In this document: positions 1-8,255 of the stretch, piece by piece
Numbering within the stretch: position 1 is the stretch's first letter
Layout: each line of letters opens with the position of its first letter
NCBI RefSeq assembly: GCF_000376445.1
Contig: NZ_AQXI01000001.1
Span: 1,768,962-1,832,961, forward strand
Origin: Haladaptatus paucihalophilus DX253
Lineage (GTDB): Archaea; Halobacteriota; Halobacteria; Halobacteriales; Haladaptataceae
DNA: 64,000 bases
Reading direction: 5' to 3'
The notes under the pieces: generated by a model
What the model was told of the DNA's origin: nothing
What the model saw: the letters and a program-made list of their open reading frames with translations, nothing else
Database searches by the model: none
Program-made: the position numbers and the translations under genes

Positions 1-50
1 TCGTCACCTCCTGTCTGGACTGCGGCGCGGAAACCGGCCGCTTCGACTGA
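1..50 (+). CDS. C-terminal end of a zinc-ribbon (probably cupin) protein, partial
   Basis: Only the last 15 codons and the stop lie in the window, read from base 3. The tail reads VTSCLDCGAETGRFD and matches the end of the next gene (EVYCLTCDTVTGTMD): both have CLxCxxxTG followed by an acidic last residue. I infer that this is the tail of a tandem paralogue of the cupin/zinc-ribbon protein that follows. The body of the gene is outside the window, so the family call rests on this short match. Confidence 0.6.
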   Translation, partial: VTSCLDCGAETGRFD

Positions 51-115
51 ACCGCTTCGACCGAGTGGGTCCCCGTTGGGAACACCGTTTTCCGACCGGC
101 CATCGGACGGGGAGT

Positions 116-583
116 ATGGAGAAAGTCACCATCGACGACGTTGACGGACGCATCAGTTCGGCGGACCTGACCCGACCGGTCGGCGACGCACTCGGCACCG
201 AAGACATGGCCATCAACTACTACGAACTCGCGCCCGGCGACACCTTCTCCCCCGGCCTCCACACCCACTTCGACCAAGAGGAGGTCTTTTACGTCCAATC
301 CGGCACCGCGACGTTCGAGACGAAAAACGGCAGCGTGGTGGTCGAGGCTGGCGAAATCGTCCTGTTCGCGCCGGGCGACTACCAGATGGGCAAAAACGAC
401 GGCGACGAGCGTGTCGTCGCCCTCGCACTCGGTGCACCGGGCGAGAGCGAGGACGGCGAACTCCTCAGGGACTGTCCCGAATGCGGCGCGCAGACCCAAC
501 ACTGGATGCGGATGACGGACGATGGGGACGAAGTGGAAGTGTACTGTCTCACCTGCGATACAGTCACCGGAACGATGGACTGA
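116..583 (+). CDS. Cupin-domain protein with C-terminal zinc ribbon
   Basis: 155 residues from the ATG at 116; an in-frame upstream extension to 65 has no haloarchaeal character and is rejected. A single cupin beta-barrel occupies about residues 30-108: H49 and H51 with E55/E56 fit the first metal-binding cupin motif (HTHxxxEE), while the second motif (GEIVLFAPGDYQ) lacks the usual His, so metal binding may be altered. A CxxC pair at C120/C123 and another at C144/C147 form a zinc ribbon fused to the barrel. Family knowledge: small cupins bind or isomerise small ligands; the substrate cannot be told. It sits 66 bases after the end of what looks like a paralogue. Confidence 0.85.
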   Translation: MEKVTIDDVDGRISSADLTRPVGDALGTEDMAINYYELAPGDTFSPGLHTHFDQEEVFYVQSGTATFETKNGSVVVEAGEIVLFAPGDYQMGKNDGDERVVALALGAPGESEDGELLRDCPECGAQTQHWMRMTDDGDEVEVYCLTCDTVTGTMD

Positions 584-655
584 GGGCGGTTGCGTGACCA
601 TCGTGACGGCCATCACGATTATCGACTCGGGGGTCGTTACTCGGTCCGAACTCCC

Positions 656-1246
656 ATGAGTCACGAAGACATCCCCGGCTACACCTACGGTGAGGAGTCC
701 GTTCCCGACTCACCCATCGACCGCGAGGATTTCGACCTGCTCAAGGAGACCGTGATGTTCACCGAGGAGGACGAAGAGCACCTTCGACTGGCGGGCGAGG
801 TCCTCGACGGACAAATCGACGACGTACTCGACACGTGGTACGGGTTCGTCGCCGACCACCCCCATCTGATGCAGTATTTCAGCACTCCCGGCGGCGAACC
901 CATCGAGGAGTATCTGGAGCGGGTGCGGGCCCGGTTCGGCCAGTGGATACGGGACACCTGCAACCCGCCCTACGACGACGATTGGCTCCGGTACCAACAG
1001 GAGATAGGCCTGCGTCACACCCGCCGAAAGAAGAACCAAACCGACGACGTGAATTCGGTCAACCACATTCCCTTCCGCTACATGTCGGCGTTCATCTACC
1101 CCATCACCGCGACGATGCGGCCGTTCCTCGAAAACGGCGACCACGACGAGGAAACCGTCGAAAAGATGCACGACGCGTGGTTCAAGGCGGTCGTCCTGCA
1201 GGTGACGCTGTGGAGCAACCCGTACGTCATCGCCGGGGACTACTGA
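656..1246 (+). CDS. Protoglobin, heme-binding globin-like protein
   Basis: 196 residues from the ATG at 656; an upstream in-frame start at 590 would add 22 non-acidic residues and is less likely. The whole length matches the archaeal protoglobin family: a helical globin fold with an N-terminal extension and the motif EIGLRHTRRKKN, in which H121 is the expected proximal heme ligand. Protoglobins bind O2, CO and NO and act in gas sensing or detoxification; no signalling domain is fused here. The downstream aldo-keto reductase is more than 450 bases away, so the gene is probably monocistronic. Confidence 0.9.
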   Translation: MSHEDIPGYTYGEESVPDSPIDREDFDLLKETVMFTEEDEEHLRLAGEVLDGQIDDVLDTWYGFVADHPHLMQYFSTPGGEPIEEYLERVRARFGQWIRDTCNPPYDDDWLRYQQEIGLRHTRRKKNQTDDVNSVNHIPFRYMSAFIYPITATMRPFLENGDHDEETVEKMHDAWFKAVVLQVTLWSNPYVIAGDY

Positions 1247-1711
1247 GCGACCACGGACCACCACGCCCGGGAACGGACCGCCCGAACGACCGCACCTACC
1301 GTCTCGAAGTTCCACAGGAAACGATGGCCACCGGCCGCTGACGCGCGTTTCCGCGCGAGACACAACCCCCTCGAAACCCCGGCATAACTTTTCCACCGGA
1401 AACGGAGGGGTTAGAGAAGGATTCACAAACCGCATCCAGGTGGTCGAACGCCGACCATCGAAAGGGGAACGTTCGGGATAGGGTGCCGAGCGACAGACAC
1501 ACGTCAGACGTGCGGGTTGGTGGCACATCGAGGACCCCACCGTTTCCAGTGGAAGCGTGGCGAGTTCGGGACGAAAGTCGGCGCGAAGAAAGTCGATATG
1601 ACCGGCCGCGAAAGCGGCGGGTGTGACGGTAACAACCCATCGCCGCCGCTCGAACGGGCCACCGCTTCCGCGATACGGACCTTTTTCGCCATCGCGTCCG
1701 TCCTCGACGCC
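1247..1711. other. Intergenic stretch, no gene recognised
   Basis: This 465-base gap lies between the protoglobin and the aldo-keto reductase. Open frames cross it on both strands, but their translations are Arg/Pro rich and lack the acidic composition of the neighbouring genes, so they look like noise. I see no tRNA-like, palindromic or zinc-finger microprotein signal. It may be decayed coding sequence. Confidence 0.5.
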
Positions 1712-2503
1712 ATGACGGAGATTCCATCGCCCGGCTTGGGAACGTCCGGCAACAAAGACCCCGAACAGTGTGCCGAGACGGTTCGGACCGCGCTCTCGCT
1801 CGGCTATCGACACATCGACACCGCGCAGATGTACGACAACGAATCGGGGGTGGGCGACGGAATCGCCGCCGCGGACGTTCCCCGCGAGGAGGTGTTCCTC
1901 GCCACGAAGGTCCTCCCGGACAACCTCGCACACGACGACGTGCTGGAGAGCACGGCGGAAAGCCTCGACAGACTCGGTACCGACTACATCGACCTGCTCT
2001 ACGTCCACTGGCCCATGAAGGCCTACGACGCGGAAGACACCCTTCCGGCCTTCGACACGTTGTACGACGACGGAACGGCACGGAACGTGGCGGTGAGCAA
2101 CTTCACGCCCGAACTGCTGGACGAGGCGCGCGACCTGCTCGATGCCCCCGTCGTCGCCAACCAAGTCGAGATGCACCCGCTGCTCCAGCAGGACGAACTC
2201 CACGAGTACGCCACGGAACACGACATCACGCTCGTCGCCTACGCACCGATACTGCGGGGCGACGCCGACGACGTGCCCGAACTCCGCGACATCGCGGCGA
2301 AGTACGACGCGACGCCGACCCAAATCAGCATCGCGTGGTTGCAGGGGCTAGAGAACGTCGTCCCCATCCCAAAAGCCACGGGAGAGAGTCATCTCCGAGA
2401 AAACCTCTCTGCCCCCGAACTGGCCGACGAGGACATGGAGGTAATCGCCGCCATCGACAACGAAGAGCGACTCATCGACCCGGACGGGGCCGCGTGGAAC
2501 TGA
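1712..2503 (+). CDS. Aldo/keto reductase
   Basis: 263 residues. The ATG at 1712 gives MTEIPSPGLGTSG, which matches the usual start of the family; an in-frame extension back to 1517 is not supported. The catalytic tetrad is complete: D36 and Y41 (DTAQMYDNE), K66 (ATKVLP) and H99 (VHWP). The C-terminal IPKATGESHLREN region is the NADP(H)-binding motif. It is a soluble TIM-barrel enzyme reducing aldehydes or ketones; like the 2,5-diketo-gluconate reductase group it is slightly short for the superfamily. The physiological substrate is not determinable. Confidence 0.93.
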   Translation: MTEIPSPGLGTSGNKDPEQCAETVRTALSLGYRHIDTAQMYDNESGVGDGIAAADVPREEVFLATKVLPDNLAHDDVLESTAESLDRLGTDYIDLLYVHWPMKAYDAEDTLPAFDTLYDDGTARNVAVSNFTPELLDEARDLLDAPVVANQVEMHPLLQQDELHEYATEHDITLVAYAPILRGDADDVPELRDIAAKYDATPTQISIAWLQGLENVVPIPKATGESHLRENLSAPELADEDMEVIAAIDNEERLIDPDGAAWN

Positions 2504-2504
2504 A

Positions 2505-3419
2505 CTACTGACTCCAGCGCGCCCACCACGACCCGTTACCGTCGCTGCCTTTCCACTCGACAGTTAAGTCGTCCACCGACGTATCGGCGGAGATTTCGTA
2601 GGCGAGCCAGCCGGTCAGGCTTTCACCGGACGCGACGGTTCGGTCGCCGAACCGGTTGACCTCGTACTTCCCGTCTTCCTTGGCGATGTCCGCCATCGAA
2701 ACCTTGTCGCCGCCGACTATCAGGTGAATCTGCTCGCCCTTCGGAAGGGTCTGTTTCATACGGAACTTGTTCTCGGCTTTGACGGTGACGAAGGCCCACT
2801 GTCGGCCGTCGCTCGCTTCCACGTTCTCGGACCCCCCACCGCTCGGTTCGTATCGGTAATGGTCGGTGAGCGTGATGTCCTGTATCGTCATGGCGACTTC
2901 AGTCGGACTACGGAACGTCTCGCCGAACGAGAGTTTCTCGCCGACGATATCGATGGTGAACGTCTCGTCCAACTTCTCGATTCGATAGTTGACCTTCGCC
3001 ACGTACGGGTACGTGAGCGTGGTGGACCACTTCGTCGTCTTTCCGGGGTCGATTTTGTCGGTCTGCATCTGCCCCGTCTGCTGTGCCCCCGGCGAGTTGC
3101 CGTCCACCTGAACCGAGGACTGGAACGCTTTCGGCTCGTCGCCGACGTTTTTGAGCGTGAGCGAGAGCGAGAACTGCTGTCCCATCGTGACCTGCTTCGG
3201 CACGTCGGTCGAAACGAGTTGGAAGCCATCGACGGTCGTTTTGCCACCGCCACCACCTCCGCTCGTGGTCGTCTCGTTCGACATCCCCGACCCGCTCGTT
3301 TCGTTCGTAGTCGAATCGTCCCCATTCCCGCCGTTCTTCGGTTCGGAACCGGTACACCCCGCCAGGGCCCCCCCGGCGAGTGTCGCTCCGGACGTCAGCA
3401 GAAATCTTCTACGGCGCAT
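2505..3419 (-). CDS. Secreted lipoprotein with DUF4352-like domain
   Basis: 304 residues. Chosen start gives MRRRRFLLTSG, a twin-arginine signal followed by a lipobox ending at C22 (ALAGC), so the protein is predicted to be Tat-exported and lipid-anchored. A Gly/Ser/Thr/Asn linker (about 25-62) is followed by a CARDB-like beta domain with NVGDEP (about 65-165) and then a DUF4352-like domain (about 170-300). Such proteins are usually of unknown function. It converges with the aldo-keto reductase, whose stop is one base away, so the two genes share almost no terminator space. Confidence 0.8.
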   Translation of the reverse strand: MRRRRFLLTSGATLAGGALAGCTGSEPKNGGNGDDSTTNETSGSGMSNETTTSGGGGGGKTTVDGFQLVSTDVPKQVTMGQQFSLSLTLKNVGDEPKAFQSSVQVDGNSPGAQQTGQMQTDKIDPGKTTKWSTTLTYPYVAKVNYRIEKLDETFTIDIVGEKLSFGETFRSPTEVAMTIQDITLTDHYRYEPSGGGSENVEASDGRQWAFVTVKAENKFRMKQTLPKGEQIHLIVGGDKVSMADIAKEDGKYEVNRFGDRTVASGESLTGWLAYEISADTSVDDLTVEWKGSDGNGSWWARWSQ

Positions 3420-3593
3420 GGGTAATTTACGTACGAGAGTGGAAATAAACACTCTGTCGTTGACTCGTTTTTACGTTCGAGTACGCGAGACCTTCGAACG
3501 GTTCACGGAAAACGTTTCGACGTAATCGACGGCAGGTTACGGTGTAGGAACCGCCTACCGGCGTGTTCGCCGAGCAGTCTCAATCGCCATCCT

Positions 3594-4046
3594 CTACAGT
3601 TGTTCGATGCCGTCGCCGACGTGAATCTCGCCGGATTCGACGATACTGGCGCGAAGGCCGCCCCGGTGAACCAGCGCGGAAAGCGTTCCCTTCTCGGTCA
3701 GCGACTCCAGATGCGAGCACGGTTCACAGAGTTCGACCCCCTCACAAACCGCTTCGCCGACGCGAAACCGTTCGCCGACGAGGTGGTTCAGCGCCGCGTT
3801 TCGCGTCGTCACGTTTCGGCGGTGGGCACCCGGTTCGAGCGCGATTCCCGCCTCCTCCTCGATAGCGTCGAGCGCCTCCGCTTCGATGAACGTGATGTCG
3901 TCGCCCGAAAACGTTCCGTCGTCGGTGAAATAGCGGTCGCCGCGCAGTCCGCGCCCTGCGACCGCCTCCACTTCCGCGACTCCTTCCGGTTCGGTTTCCG
4001 CCTCGTCGGCGACGTGAATCGCCTCGATTTCTCCCGTTCCGTTCAT
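3594..4046 (-). CDS. MOSC domain protein
   Basis: 150 residues forming a single MOSC domain, the sulfur-carrier fold found in molybdenum cofactor sulfurases and YiiM-like proteins. Visible marks are GLRGDRYF near the N-terminus, ITFIEAEAL, the RRNVTTRNAALNHLVG region and the conserved cysteine motif CEPCSHLE. The N-terminal aminotransferase domain of full Moco sulfurases is absent, as is usual for stand-alone MOSC proteins that act on molybdenum-enzyme substrates or bind pyridoxal-type adducts. A TATA-like element at 4071-4080 fits a nearly leaderless transcript. Confidence 0.9.
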   Translation of the reverse strand: MNGTGEIEAIHVADEAETEPEGVAEVEAVAGRGLRGDRYFTDDGTFSGDDITFIEAEALDAIEEEAGIALEPGAHRRNVTTRNAALNHLVGERFRVGEAVCEGVELCEPCSHLESLTEKGTLSALVHRGGLRASIVESGEIHVGDGIEQL

Positions 4047-4070
4047 GCACGTCGATTGCGTTCGGGTGGC

Positions 4071-4080
4071 ATAAAATCTG
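4071..4080 (-). promoter_or_regulatory. TATA element for the MOSC gene
   Basis: On the minus strand this reads AGATTTTATG. Its centre lies about 29 bases before the MOSC start codon at 4046, the spacing expected for a leaderless archaeal transcript. Confidence 0.55.
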
Positions 4081-4097
4081 GTAGACAGTGTGCGTCG

Positions 4098-5045
4098 TTA
4101 CCAGTCGTCACAGTCCTCCCGTATCGACTCGATGGTCCCGGAAACGAGTTCCCGGAAACGGCGCGCGGTTCGAGTTGCTTCCGCACCGGTTTGCTGACGT
4201 TGGAGGCGAAGCGACCGGAAGAAGGAGACGACGACTATCAATCGATACACGTCGCCCCGGCGGTCGAATCCCGGCGGGAGTTCCCGAACCGATTCGTAGC
4301 CCGCTCGGAACGCCTCGGCCACCGTCTCGTCCACGCCGCCCGGCCCGGCGCAAAGCGGAATCGCCGTGCGCCAGTAGTCGTACTCTCCCGGTCCGACGAG
4401 CGCGTGTTCGAAGTCGATGACGGTCGTCACATCACCCCCATCGCGTCCAACGTGGTCGGGGAGGTAGTTACCGTGACAGAGAACCGGTTCACCGACGTCG
4501 CGGAACAGGTCCGGGCACTCACGGACGAACGTCAGCGCGTCGGCCGCCGCCTTGGCGTCCGCGACGAACCCGCCGTCTCGCAAGAAATCGCGTCGGTCGG
4601 CGAGGAAGTCGCGGACGGTCCCGTGCCACGATTCCCGCGCGTCGAGGACCAGTTCGCCGTCCCGCGCTCCCAAGAAGCCGTACGACTCGAACGTCGTCTC
4701 GGCGTGCAAGGTCGCCAGTCCGGCACCCATCGTTCGCGCGCTCGCCTCGTCCACGCTCCCGTCCGCGGGAATCTCGTCGCACCACTCCGCGACGAAGTAG
4801 TCGTCTCCGAGCACGAGGACGTGCGGCACCGGAACCGACGTGTTCGTTTCGAGGTGCTGCATGACTCGGGCTTCCATCGCCGGGTCACCCTCGTCGCTCG
4901 TCGCACGTTTGCAGACCGCCCGCCTCCCGTCCAGTCGAACTTCGTGCGTGACGTGCGGCGGCACGTCGTGCAGTTTTCGTCCCACTTCGTAGTCGTTCGT
5001 ATGCGATTCGAGTCGCTCGCGTACCGCTCGTTCGTCTTCTTTCAT
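4098..5045 (-). CDS. Aminoglycoside-phosphotransferase-family protein with altered catalytic loop
   Basis: 315 residues with the APH/choline-kinase fold: N-lobe with VCKRATSDEGD and a hinge, then the C-lobe. The catalytic loop reads LCHGNYLPDHV instead of the usual HGDxxxxN, so the catalytic Asp is replaced by Asn; the DNA confirms the codon AAC. The later metal-binding motif is intact (VIDFEHAL). Family members phosphorylate small hydroxyl compounds; here activity is uncertain. Haloarchaea carry many such paralogues annotated only as phosphotransferase family. It runs in the same direction as the MOSC gene, 52 bases upstream of it. Confidence 0.85.
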   Translation of the reverse strand: MKEDERAVRERLESHTNDYEVGRKLHDVPPHVTHEVRLDGRRAVCKRATSDEGDPAMEARVMQHLETNTSVPVPHVLVLGDDYFVAEWCDEIPADGSVDEASARTMGAGLATLHAETTFESYGFLGARDGELVLDARESWHGTVRDFLADRRDFLRDGGFVADAKAAADALTFVRECPDLFRDVGEPVLCHGNYLPDHVGRDGGDVTTVIDFEHALVGPGEYDYWRTAIPLCAGPGGVDETVAEAFRAGYESVRELPPGFDRRGDVYRLIVVVSFFRSLRLQRQQTGAEATRTARRFRELVSGTIESIREDCDDW

Positions 5046-5157
5046 AGTTGCGTCGCGTCACGTGCGACGACCGGTCGGGACGAAGGACCGCTTCGAGCGC
5101 GGGCGCTGTCGCTCCGACCGAAAAGAGTGGACGACCTCAAGAGGGACACGGGTTGAC

Positions 5158-5164
5158 TTAATAC
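5158..5164 (+). promoter_or_regulatory. TATA element for the small membrane protein at 5187
   Basis: TTAATAC centred about 26 bases before the ATG at 5187, consistent with a leaderless transcript and supporting that start. Confidence 0.5.
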
Positions 5165-5186
5165 TTTTCCAACCATTGTCCGAACC

Positions 5187-5384
5187 ATGACCGAAATCAC
5201 GCTGACGGACTTGCGAATCATCTTCGGGACGGCCCTCGGCCTGACCGTTTTCGGGATACTCATGACCACTGGTGAAGGTCCTCAGAGCCTCATCACTACG
5301 ATGGGCGGGATTATCGCATTTCTCGTCGCACTCTTCCTCGTCGGTCTGCTGTTTCTCTACCTGCAACGACGGAGTGCATGGTGA
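5187..5384 (+). CDS. Small two-helix membrane protein, unknown
   Basis: 65 residues. Two hydrophobic helices are visible, about residues 10-27 and 36-59, joined by a short loop, with RRSAW at the C-terminus on the probable cytoplasmic side. No family was recognised. A TATA element at leaderless spacing supports expression from this ATG. It is divergent from the phosphotransferase-like gene. Confidence 0.7.
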   Translation: MTEITLTDLRIIFGTALGLTVFGILMTTGEGPQSLITTMGGIIAFLVALFLVGLLFLYLQRRSAW

Positions 5385-5480
5385 GAGGTGTGAGATTTCG
5401 ACAGATGAATTGGCCACCCACTCCGAGGACAAATGAAACATCGGAACTAGCATCCGCGCGAACGCAGCGAGCGCGGTTCA

Positions 5481-5620
5481 CCGTCAGCGAAGCAGCACTT
5501 CGCTGACGGCCTTTTTAGCGTAGATTTTTGCGAGCGGTTCGACGAGATGCGTGAAGCGCATCGAGGAGGACCCGAAGGAAAAAGGTACTACTCGAACGTT
5601 GCGGGAACAGAGTTCCCGCA
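5481..5620. repeat. Hairpin cluster A (three hairpins)
   Basis: Three perfect inverted repeats occur within 140 bases of a non-coding gap: 5481-5509 (12-bp stem CCGTCAGCGAAG, 5-base loop), 5546-5562 (6-bp stem GATGCG, 5-base loop) and 5600-5620 (9-bp stem TGCGGGAAC, 3-base loop AGA). The first is followed by CCTTTTTAG, so it could end transcription of the small membrane gene, but the other two have no such tail. The same arrangement recurs at 11078-11180 and 48914-49113. Confidence 0.75.
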
Positions 5621-5644
5621 GGCTCGACTTCGCTCCTTCGTCAC

Positions 5645-6808
5645 TCACTCGAAGGCGGCGATGCCAGTGAGATCCTGCCCCAGAACCAACGTGTGGATGT
5701 CGTGGGTTCCCTCGTAGGTGTACACCGTCTCCATGTTCGCCATGTGGCGCATCGGCGGGTAGTCCGTCGTGATGCCGTTGCCGCCGAGCATCTCGCGGGC
5801 GACGCGGGCTTGGTCGCGGGCCATCCGAACGTTGTTCCGCTTCGCCATCGAGACGTGCTGCGGGCGGAGGTCGCCGCGTTCTTTCAAGTCGGCGAGACGG
5901 TGGACGAGCAGTTGCGAGGTCGTAATCTGGGTCGCCATCTCGGCCAGTTTGTCCTGCTGGAGTTGGAACCGCGCGATGGGGCCGCCGAACTGGTCGCGTT
6001 CGGTGGCGTAGTCGCGGGCCGTCTCGAAGCAGTCGCGGGCCGCGCCGACCGCACCCCACGCGATGCCGTAGCGGGCCTGCGTGAGACAGGAGAGCGGTCC
6101 CTTCATCCCCTCGACGCCGGGCAGAACGGCGTCCTCCGGAACCGTGACGTTCTGGAGGCTGATTTCGCCCGTGATGGACGCGCGAAGCGAGAGTTTGTCG
6201 TGTATCTGGTTCGTCGTCACGCCGTCGCGGTCGGTCTCCACGAGGAAGCCGCGAACCGGCGAGTCCTCGGCGGAGCGGTCACGCGCCCAGACGACCGCCA
6301 CGTCCGAGATGGGGGAGTTCGTAATCCACGTCTTCGAGCCGTTGAGGACGTACTCGTCGCCCTCCTTTTCCGCGTAGGTTTCCATCCCCGACGGGTTCGA
6401 CCCGTGTTCGGGTTCCGTCAGGCCGAAACAACCGACCGCCTTGCCCTCGCCGAGGTCGGGAAGCCAGCGTTCTTTCTGCTCCTCGGACCCGTAGGCGTGG
6501 ATGGGATACATCACGAGCGCGCCCTGCACGCTCGCCATCGAGCGCAGGCCGGAGTCGCAGGCTTCGAGTTCCTGCATCAGCAGGCCGTAGGCCGTCTCGC
6601 TCAGGTTCGGCAGGCCGTAGCCGTCGAGGTTCGGCGCGTAGAACCCGAGTTCCCCCATCTCGGGGATGATTTCCTCCGGGAACGTCCCCGCTTCGTAGTG
6701 GTCTCCGATGTCGGGTTTGACGTGCTCTTCGACGAACTCGCGGGCGGTGTCCCGAACCATCCGCTCTTCCTGTCCGAGGTCTGCCTCCAAATCCACGTAA
6801 TCGAGCAT
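5645..6808 (-). CDS. Acyl-CoA dehydrogenase, glutaryl-CoA dehydrogenase type
   Basis: 387 residues, a full-length FAD acyl-CoA dehydrogenase with N-terminal helical, beta-barrel and C-terminal helical domains. The closest resemblance is to glutaryl-CoA dehydrogenase: the substrate-binding Arg is R89 in SGLRSMASVQG, and the catalytic base is E366 in TYEGTHDIHTLVLGQDLTG, both as in that subfamily. Other marks are CFGLTEPEHGSNP and WITNSPISD for flavin contact. It would oxidise glutaryl-CoA or a similar acyl-CoA in lysine, tryptophan or aromatic degradation; no pathway neighbours are present. A TATA element at 6831-6840 gives leaderless spacing. Confidence 0.92.
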   Translation of the reverse strand: MLDYVDLEADLGQEERMVRDTAREFVEEHVKPDIGDHYEAGTFPEEIIPEMGELGFYAPNLDGYGLPNLSETAYGLLMQELEACDSGLRSMASVQGALVMYPIHAYGSEEQKERWLPDLGEGKAVGCFGLTEPEHGSNPSGMETYAEKEGDEYVLNGSKTWITNSPISDVAVVWARDRSAEDSPVRGFLVETDRDGVTTNQIHDKLSLRASITGEISLQNVTVPEDAVLPGVEGMKGPLSCLTQARYGIAWGAVGAARDCFETARDYATERDQFGGPIARFQLQQDKLAEMATQITTSQLLVHRLADLKERGDLRPQHVSMAKRNNVRMARDQARVAREMLGGNGITTDYPPMRHMANMETVYTYEGTHDIHTLVLGQDLTGIAAFE

Positions 6809-6830
6809 GCAAAACTCTCCGGAGGGGATG

Positions 6831-6840
6831 TTAAAAAGCC
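6831..6840 (-). promoter_or_regulatory. TATA element for the acyl-CoA dehydrogenase gene
   Basis: Minus strand GCTTTTTAAC, about 27 bases before the ATG at 6808. Confidence 0.55.
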
Positions 6841-6956
6841 CTCCTACTGCGGAGAACGGGAGCGACGAAAGAGACGCTACGAGCGAGGAAACCGAGACGA
6901 GGATGTAGCACCGTACGCATCGCTACCGACTCTTCGGACTCGACCGCAAAATAGCG

Positions 6957-7379
6957 TTACTCGGAGGTCGGAACCGCATCGTCGCGCGCGATTGCGATGT
7001 CGAGATAGGCGTCGGCTTGGTCGGAATGGATGCCCGTATCGACGAGCCGTCTATCGTCGTCGTACTGGACGAGTCCGGCCATCGCCAGTTTCGGGAGTTG
7101 CGTGTGCTGGAGCGACATGAGGACGTTGCGGCGGTGTTCGTCGGACACGAGGTCGATGGATTTGTCCGTCTCCCACGCGGCAACGGTGTCAACGAGGGTT
7201 TCGAGCGTGACCGGCGTGTCTTCGGTCCGCAACTCGTGGAGGATGTATCGGCTTCGGCGGGACGAGAGGGCGTCGAAGAGCGCGTCCTGTGAAAGCGGGG
7301 GGACGTCGGCACTCGGCCCGGTCGGCGAAGCGGTGGCGCGTGACGAACCACCGTCGTCGTTTGTCGTCTGGTCTGCCAT
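6957..7379 (-). CDS. DUF7344-type winged-helix protein
   Basis: 140 residues. A disordered, Ser/Thr-rich N-terminus (about 1-28) precedes a winged-helix domain (about 30-115) with the pattern LFDALSSRRSRYILHEL, then RRNVLMSLQHTQLPKLAMAGLV and a beta wing. This is the pattern of haloarchaeal DUF7344 regulators that occur in many copies per genome. Targets are unknown; there is no obvious operon partner. An AT-rich element at about 7428-7440 (GATAAATAAC on the minus strand) is a likely promoter. Confidence 0.8.
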   Translation of the reverse strand: MADQTTNDDGGSSRATASPTGPSADVPPLSQDALFDALSSRRSRYILHELRTEDTPVTLETLVDTVAAWETDKSIDLVSDEHRRNVLMSLQHTQLPKLAMAGLVQYDDDRRLVDTGIHSDQADAYLDIAIARDDAVPTSE

Positions 7380-7459
7380 GGAGTGAAACCACTCGTCCTA
7401 CGGGGGTGACTCTGGTGGTTCAGTATTCAGGTTATTTATCACACTATCGGAATTTCGTG

Positions 7460-8152
7460 TCAGTCGGCAGCTGGATTCCGCACCGTTCGGACGTATTCGG
7501 TGAAGTTCTCGAACACGGCTTTCGCCTCGCACGCCGCCGCGTAGTTCTCCTCGTTGATGCCGTCCAAGACCTCCGTGAGACGCGCTTCCCCGAGGTCCTT
7601 GCCGCGGGTGACGGCCTCCGCCGTCCTCGTATCGTACTCGGGATGGAACTGGACGCCGAACACGTCCCCCTTGCGGAAGCCGTGGTTCGAATAGTCGTTT
7701 TCCGCGATGGGTTCCGCGCCGGGCGGGAGCTCCGCGACTTCATCCGAGTGGGTCGTGAACGCGGTAAACCGTCGGTCAACCCCTTCGAACAGCACGGAAT
7801 CGCCGGAGTGTTCGACCGTCCGGTAACCGATTTCGTACTCGCCCATGTCACGAACGTCGCCGCCGAGAACGTCCGCCAGCAGTTGATGGCCGTAGCAGAT
7901 ACCGAGCATGGGCATCCCGGTTTCGATGGCGTCCCCGACCCACGATTTGAGGGGTGGAATCCAACTTTCGTCCCAGTAGACGGACGACCGCGAGCCGGTG
8001 ATGACGGCCGCGTCGAAGTCGAAGTGTTCGGGGAGGTGGCGTTCGGTCGCGTCGAACTCCACGAGGTCCGCGTCGAGTTCGCGCCGGAAATTTCGCCGCG
8101 TGTTTTCGTCGCCGTGTGCGGCGTTCAAAAATGCGATTCTGAGCCGACTCAT
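7460..8152 (-). CDS. Class I glutamine amidotransferase
   Basis: 230 residues from MSRLRIAFLN; ten further in-frame upstream codons exist but do not match the family. The triad is complete: C86 in the nucleophile elbow GICYGHQ, and H170/E172 in GVQFHPEYD. It belongs to the stand-alone GATase1 group (GMP-synthase-subunit-like, also annotated YheB/PuuD-like), which removes ammonia or a gamma-glutamyl group for a partner. No synthetase partner is adjacent, so the substrate is open. Confidence 0.9.
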   Translation of the reverse strand: MSRLRIAFLNAAHGDENTRRNFRRELDADLVEFDATERHLPEHFDFDAAVITGSRSSVYWDESWIPPLKSWVGDAIETGMPMLGICYGHQLLADVLGGDVRDMGEYEIGYRTVEHSGDSVLFEGVDRRFTAFTTHSDEVAELPPGAEPIAENDYSNHGFRKGDVFGVQFHPEYDTRTAEAVTRGKDLGEARLTEVLDGINEENYAAACEAKAVFENFTEYVRTVRNPAAD

Positions 8153-8255
8153 TCGGGTGACACTAGCGACGCGAGTCATCAAATGAGTTTCGCTACAGGG
8201 GATTTAGCCGCCGATTCCGCGACGTCACGTGAGTTCCATCCGTCGTATTCATCGC

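Noticed and set aside
710-2323. Long open frame on the minus strand across the protoglobin and aldo-keto reductase genes
   Set aside because: It is antisense to two well-matched genes and its translation is Val/Arg-rich with no family resemblance. Such frames are expected from high GC at third positions.
3600-5156. Long open frame on the plus strand opposite the MOSC and phosphotransferase-like genes
   Set aside because: Antisense shadow with Arg/Val-rich composition; the minus-strand genes have clear families.
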